Below are positions 62,940-64,000 of a DNA stretch of 64,000 nucleotides, one piece after another (positions within the stretch are counted from its first letter, which is position 1; the number at the start of each line of letters is the position of its first letter). The stretch is from Streptomyces fumanus (GTDB taxonomy: Bacteria > Actinomycetota > Actinomycetes > Streptomycetales > Streptomycetaceae): the NCBI RefSeq assembly GCF_014655295.1, contig NZ_BNBI01000002.1, forward strand, positions 186,001-250,000. Reading direction: 5' to 3'. Made by a program: the position numbers and the translations under genes. The notes under the pieces are model-generated. The model did no database searches. It was not told the DNA's origin and saw only the letters and a program-made list of their open reading frames with translations.

Positions 62940-64000
62940 TCAATACCGCGGATGCACCAACGTGGACGGCGGCACATCACCCCCCGGCGGAGCCACCCGC
63001 ACCCCACCCCCCACCCAAGGCCGCACCCCCCGCCCCGCCAGCACGAACCCCCGCTCCCCCACCGCATACGGCACCGCCCGCAACCCCGCCGCCCGCACCG
63101 TCACCGCCACCGTCGCCAGCTCCCGCCCCGCCGCCCCCGCGTGCACCCCCAGCCGCCCCCCGGCCGTCAGCACCCTCCGCACCAGCCCGTAGAACTCCTG
63201 CGAGTACAGCTTCGTACCGGCCGTGTCCCGCGGGTCCGGCAGATCCGCGATCACCACGTCGTACGTCCCGGCCGCCACCCCCCGCAGCTCGCGGAACGCC
63301 TCCCGGGTGGTCACCCGCACCCGCGGGTCCTCGTACACGTGCCCGTTCAGCGCGGACAGCCCGGGGTCGTGCCGGGCCATCGTGACCAGTCGCGCGTCGA
63401 GGGCGATGAGGTCGACCCGCCGTACGCCCCCGTACCGCAGCACCTCGGCGGCCGCCAGCCCGTCGCCGCCGCCGAGGATCAGCACCCGCGCGTGCGCCCC
63501 GGTCATCGCGGGGCGGACCAGCGCCTCGTGGTAGCGGCGGCCCTCCCCGCCCCCGGCCCGCAGCCTGCCGTTCAGATACAGCGCGGCCGGCCGCCCGCCC
63601 GTGCCGCCGACCAGGACGACCTCCTGGACGCCGGTCCGCTCGGCGACCCGGACGTCCGCGCCGTACACGGCGTGCCGGGCGGCCCGTTCGAAGTCGTCGA
63701 CGAGGACCCCGGCGGTGCCGAGGACGGCGATCACGGTGACGTTGGCGGCGAGCAGCAGGTGCCGGGCCCGGCGGGACAGGTCGCGCCGGAACAGGCCGAG
63801 GACCAGCGCGGCCCCGACCACCGCGTTGACGGTGCCGGTGAGCAGGGAGCCGGTCAACTGGCCCAGGAACGGCAGCAGCAGGAACGGAAAGGCCAGCCCG
63901 CCGACCAGCGCCCCGACGTAGTCCGCGGCGAACAGGTCGGCGACCGCGCCGCCCGCGTCCTGCCGGCGGATCCGCTGGATCAGCTCCATCAGCAGCGGCA
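62940..64000 (-). CDS. Membrane-bound spermidine synthase-like protein (5' end beyond window)
   Basis: The visible 353 codons hold the end of a membrane part ([29 protein letters not shown], with [11 protein letters not shown] at the window edge reading on beyond it), then a spermine/spermidine synthase domain with [21 protein letters not shown] and [16 protein letters not shown], ending with DLPDPRD and [14 protein letters not shown]. Membrane members of this family in actinobacteria carry several N-terminal helices and their substrate is not settled. The Met in the frame at 63989 is internal. Confidence 0.85.
   Translation of the reverse strand, partial: PLLMELIQRIRRQDAGGAVADLFAADYVGALVGGLAFPFLLLPFLGQLTGSLLTGTVNAVVGAALVLGLFRRDLSRRARHLLLAANVTVIAVLGTAGVLVDDFERAARHAVYGADVRVAERTGVQEVVLVGGTGGRPAALYLNGRLRAGGGEGRRYHEALVRPAMTGAHARVLILGGGDGLAAAEVLRYGGVRRVDLIALDARLVTMARHDPGLSALNGHVYEDPRVRVTTREAFRELRGVAAGTYDVVIADLPDPRDTAGTKLYSQEFYGLVRRVLTAGGRLGVHAGAAGRELATVAVTVRAAGLRAVPYAVGERGFVLAGRGVRPWVGGGVRVAPPGGDVPPSTLVHPRY

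Noticed and set aside
63057..63989. Start of the spermidine-synthase-like gene at the Met codon 63989
   Set aside because: The frame is open to the window edge and [11 protein letters not shown] reads as an internal membrane-helix boundary, so the gene is treated as cut by the window.

Overview
This window is a GC-rich chromosomal segment from a Streptomyces. The evidence is strong third-position G/C bias, frequent GTG and TTG starts, WhiJ-like helix-turn-helix/DUF397 pairs, and the gene set recR-ybaB, lysC-asd, purA, fba, pyrE. It holds about 54 genes, mostly on the minus strand. There are no rRNA or tRNA genes and no CRISPR array. Several operons show ATGA or 8-bp start/stop overlaps.

Region by region. 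1-6.6 kb: a type I restriction-modification operon (degenerate methylase-like protein with a helix-turn-helix, then hsdM, hsdS, and hsdR cut by the window edge), with two perfect dyads upstream and a tiny Cys/His-rich gene beside it. 6.7-9.7 kb: a membrane protein, a WhiJ-like regulatory trio (RsbW-like ATPase, XRE regulator, DUF397) and a PucR-type regulator. 9.8-12.3 kb: flotillin plus a NfeD-like protein and a 41-bp degenerate repeat. 12.3-19.7 kb: S9 peptidase, SURF1, a sigma factor gene with an apparent 4-bp frameshift and its membrane-protein partner, then asd and lysC. 19.9-26.6 kb: Uma2-type protein, a second XRE/DUF397 pair, DUF5063, recR, ybaB, a SLATT protein and a membrane-anchored phosphate-binding-like protein. 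26.8-35.8 kb: class III aminotransferase, GntR regulator, purA, a diacylglycerol-kinase-like protein without its catalytic loop, and a GbsR/MarR-regulated ABC exporter with a probable leaderless transcript.

35.8-47.1 kb is the accessory highlight. A P450, a WS/DGAT-type acyltransferase, a single 2472-residue highly reducing polyketide synthase (KS-AT-DH-MT-ER-KR-ACP, no thioesterase) and a free-standing thioester reductase all lie on the minus strand. The simplest reading is an iterative synthase whose methyl-branched reduced chain is released reductively and then possibly esterified, a wax-ester-like polyketide.

47.1-53.4 kb: two tandem, paralogous NarL-type two-component systems; the second is fused by overlaps to a membrane acyltransferase and a secreted DUF1023 hydrolase. 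53.5-56.6 kb: tryptophan-to-anthranilate catabolism (tryptophan 2,3-dioxygenase, kynureninase, probable kynurenine formamidase). 56.6-64 kb: DUF3151, fba, pyrE, aldose epimerase, a CoxG-like protein, a TA-flanked MITE, a third NarL-type two-component system, direct repeats, and a membrane spermidine-synthase-like gene running off the window end. Function calls come from motif reading only; no database search was run.
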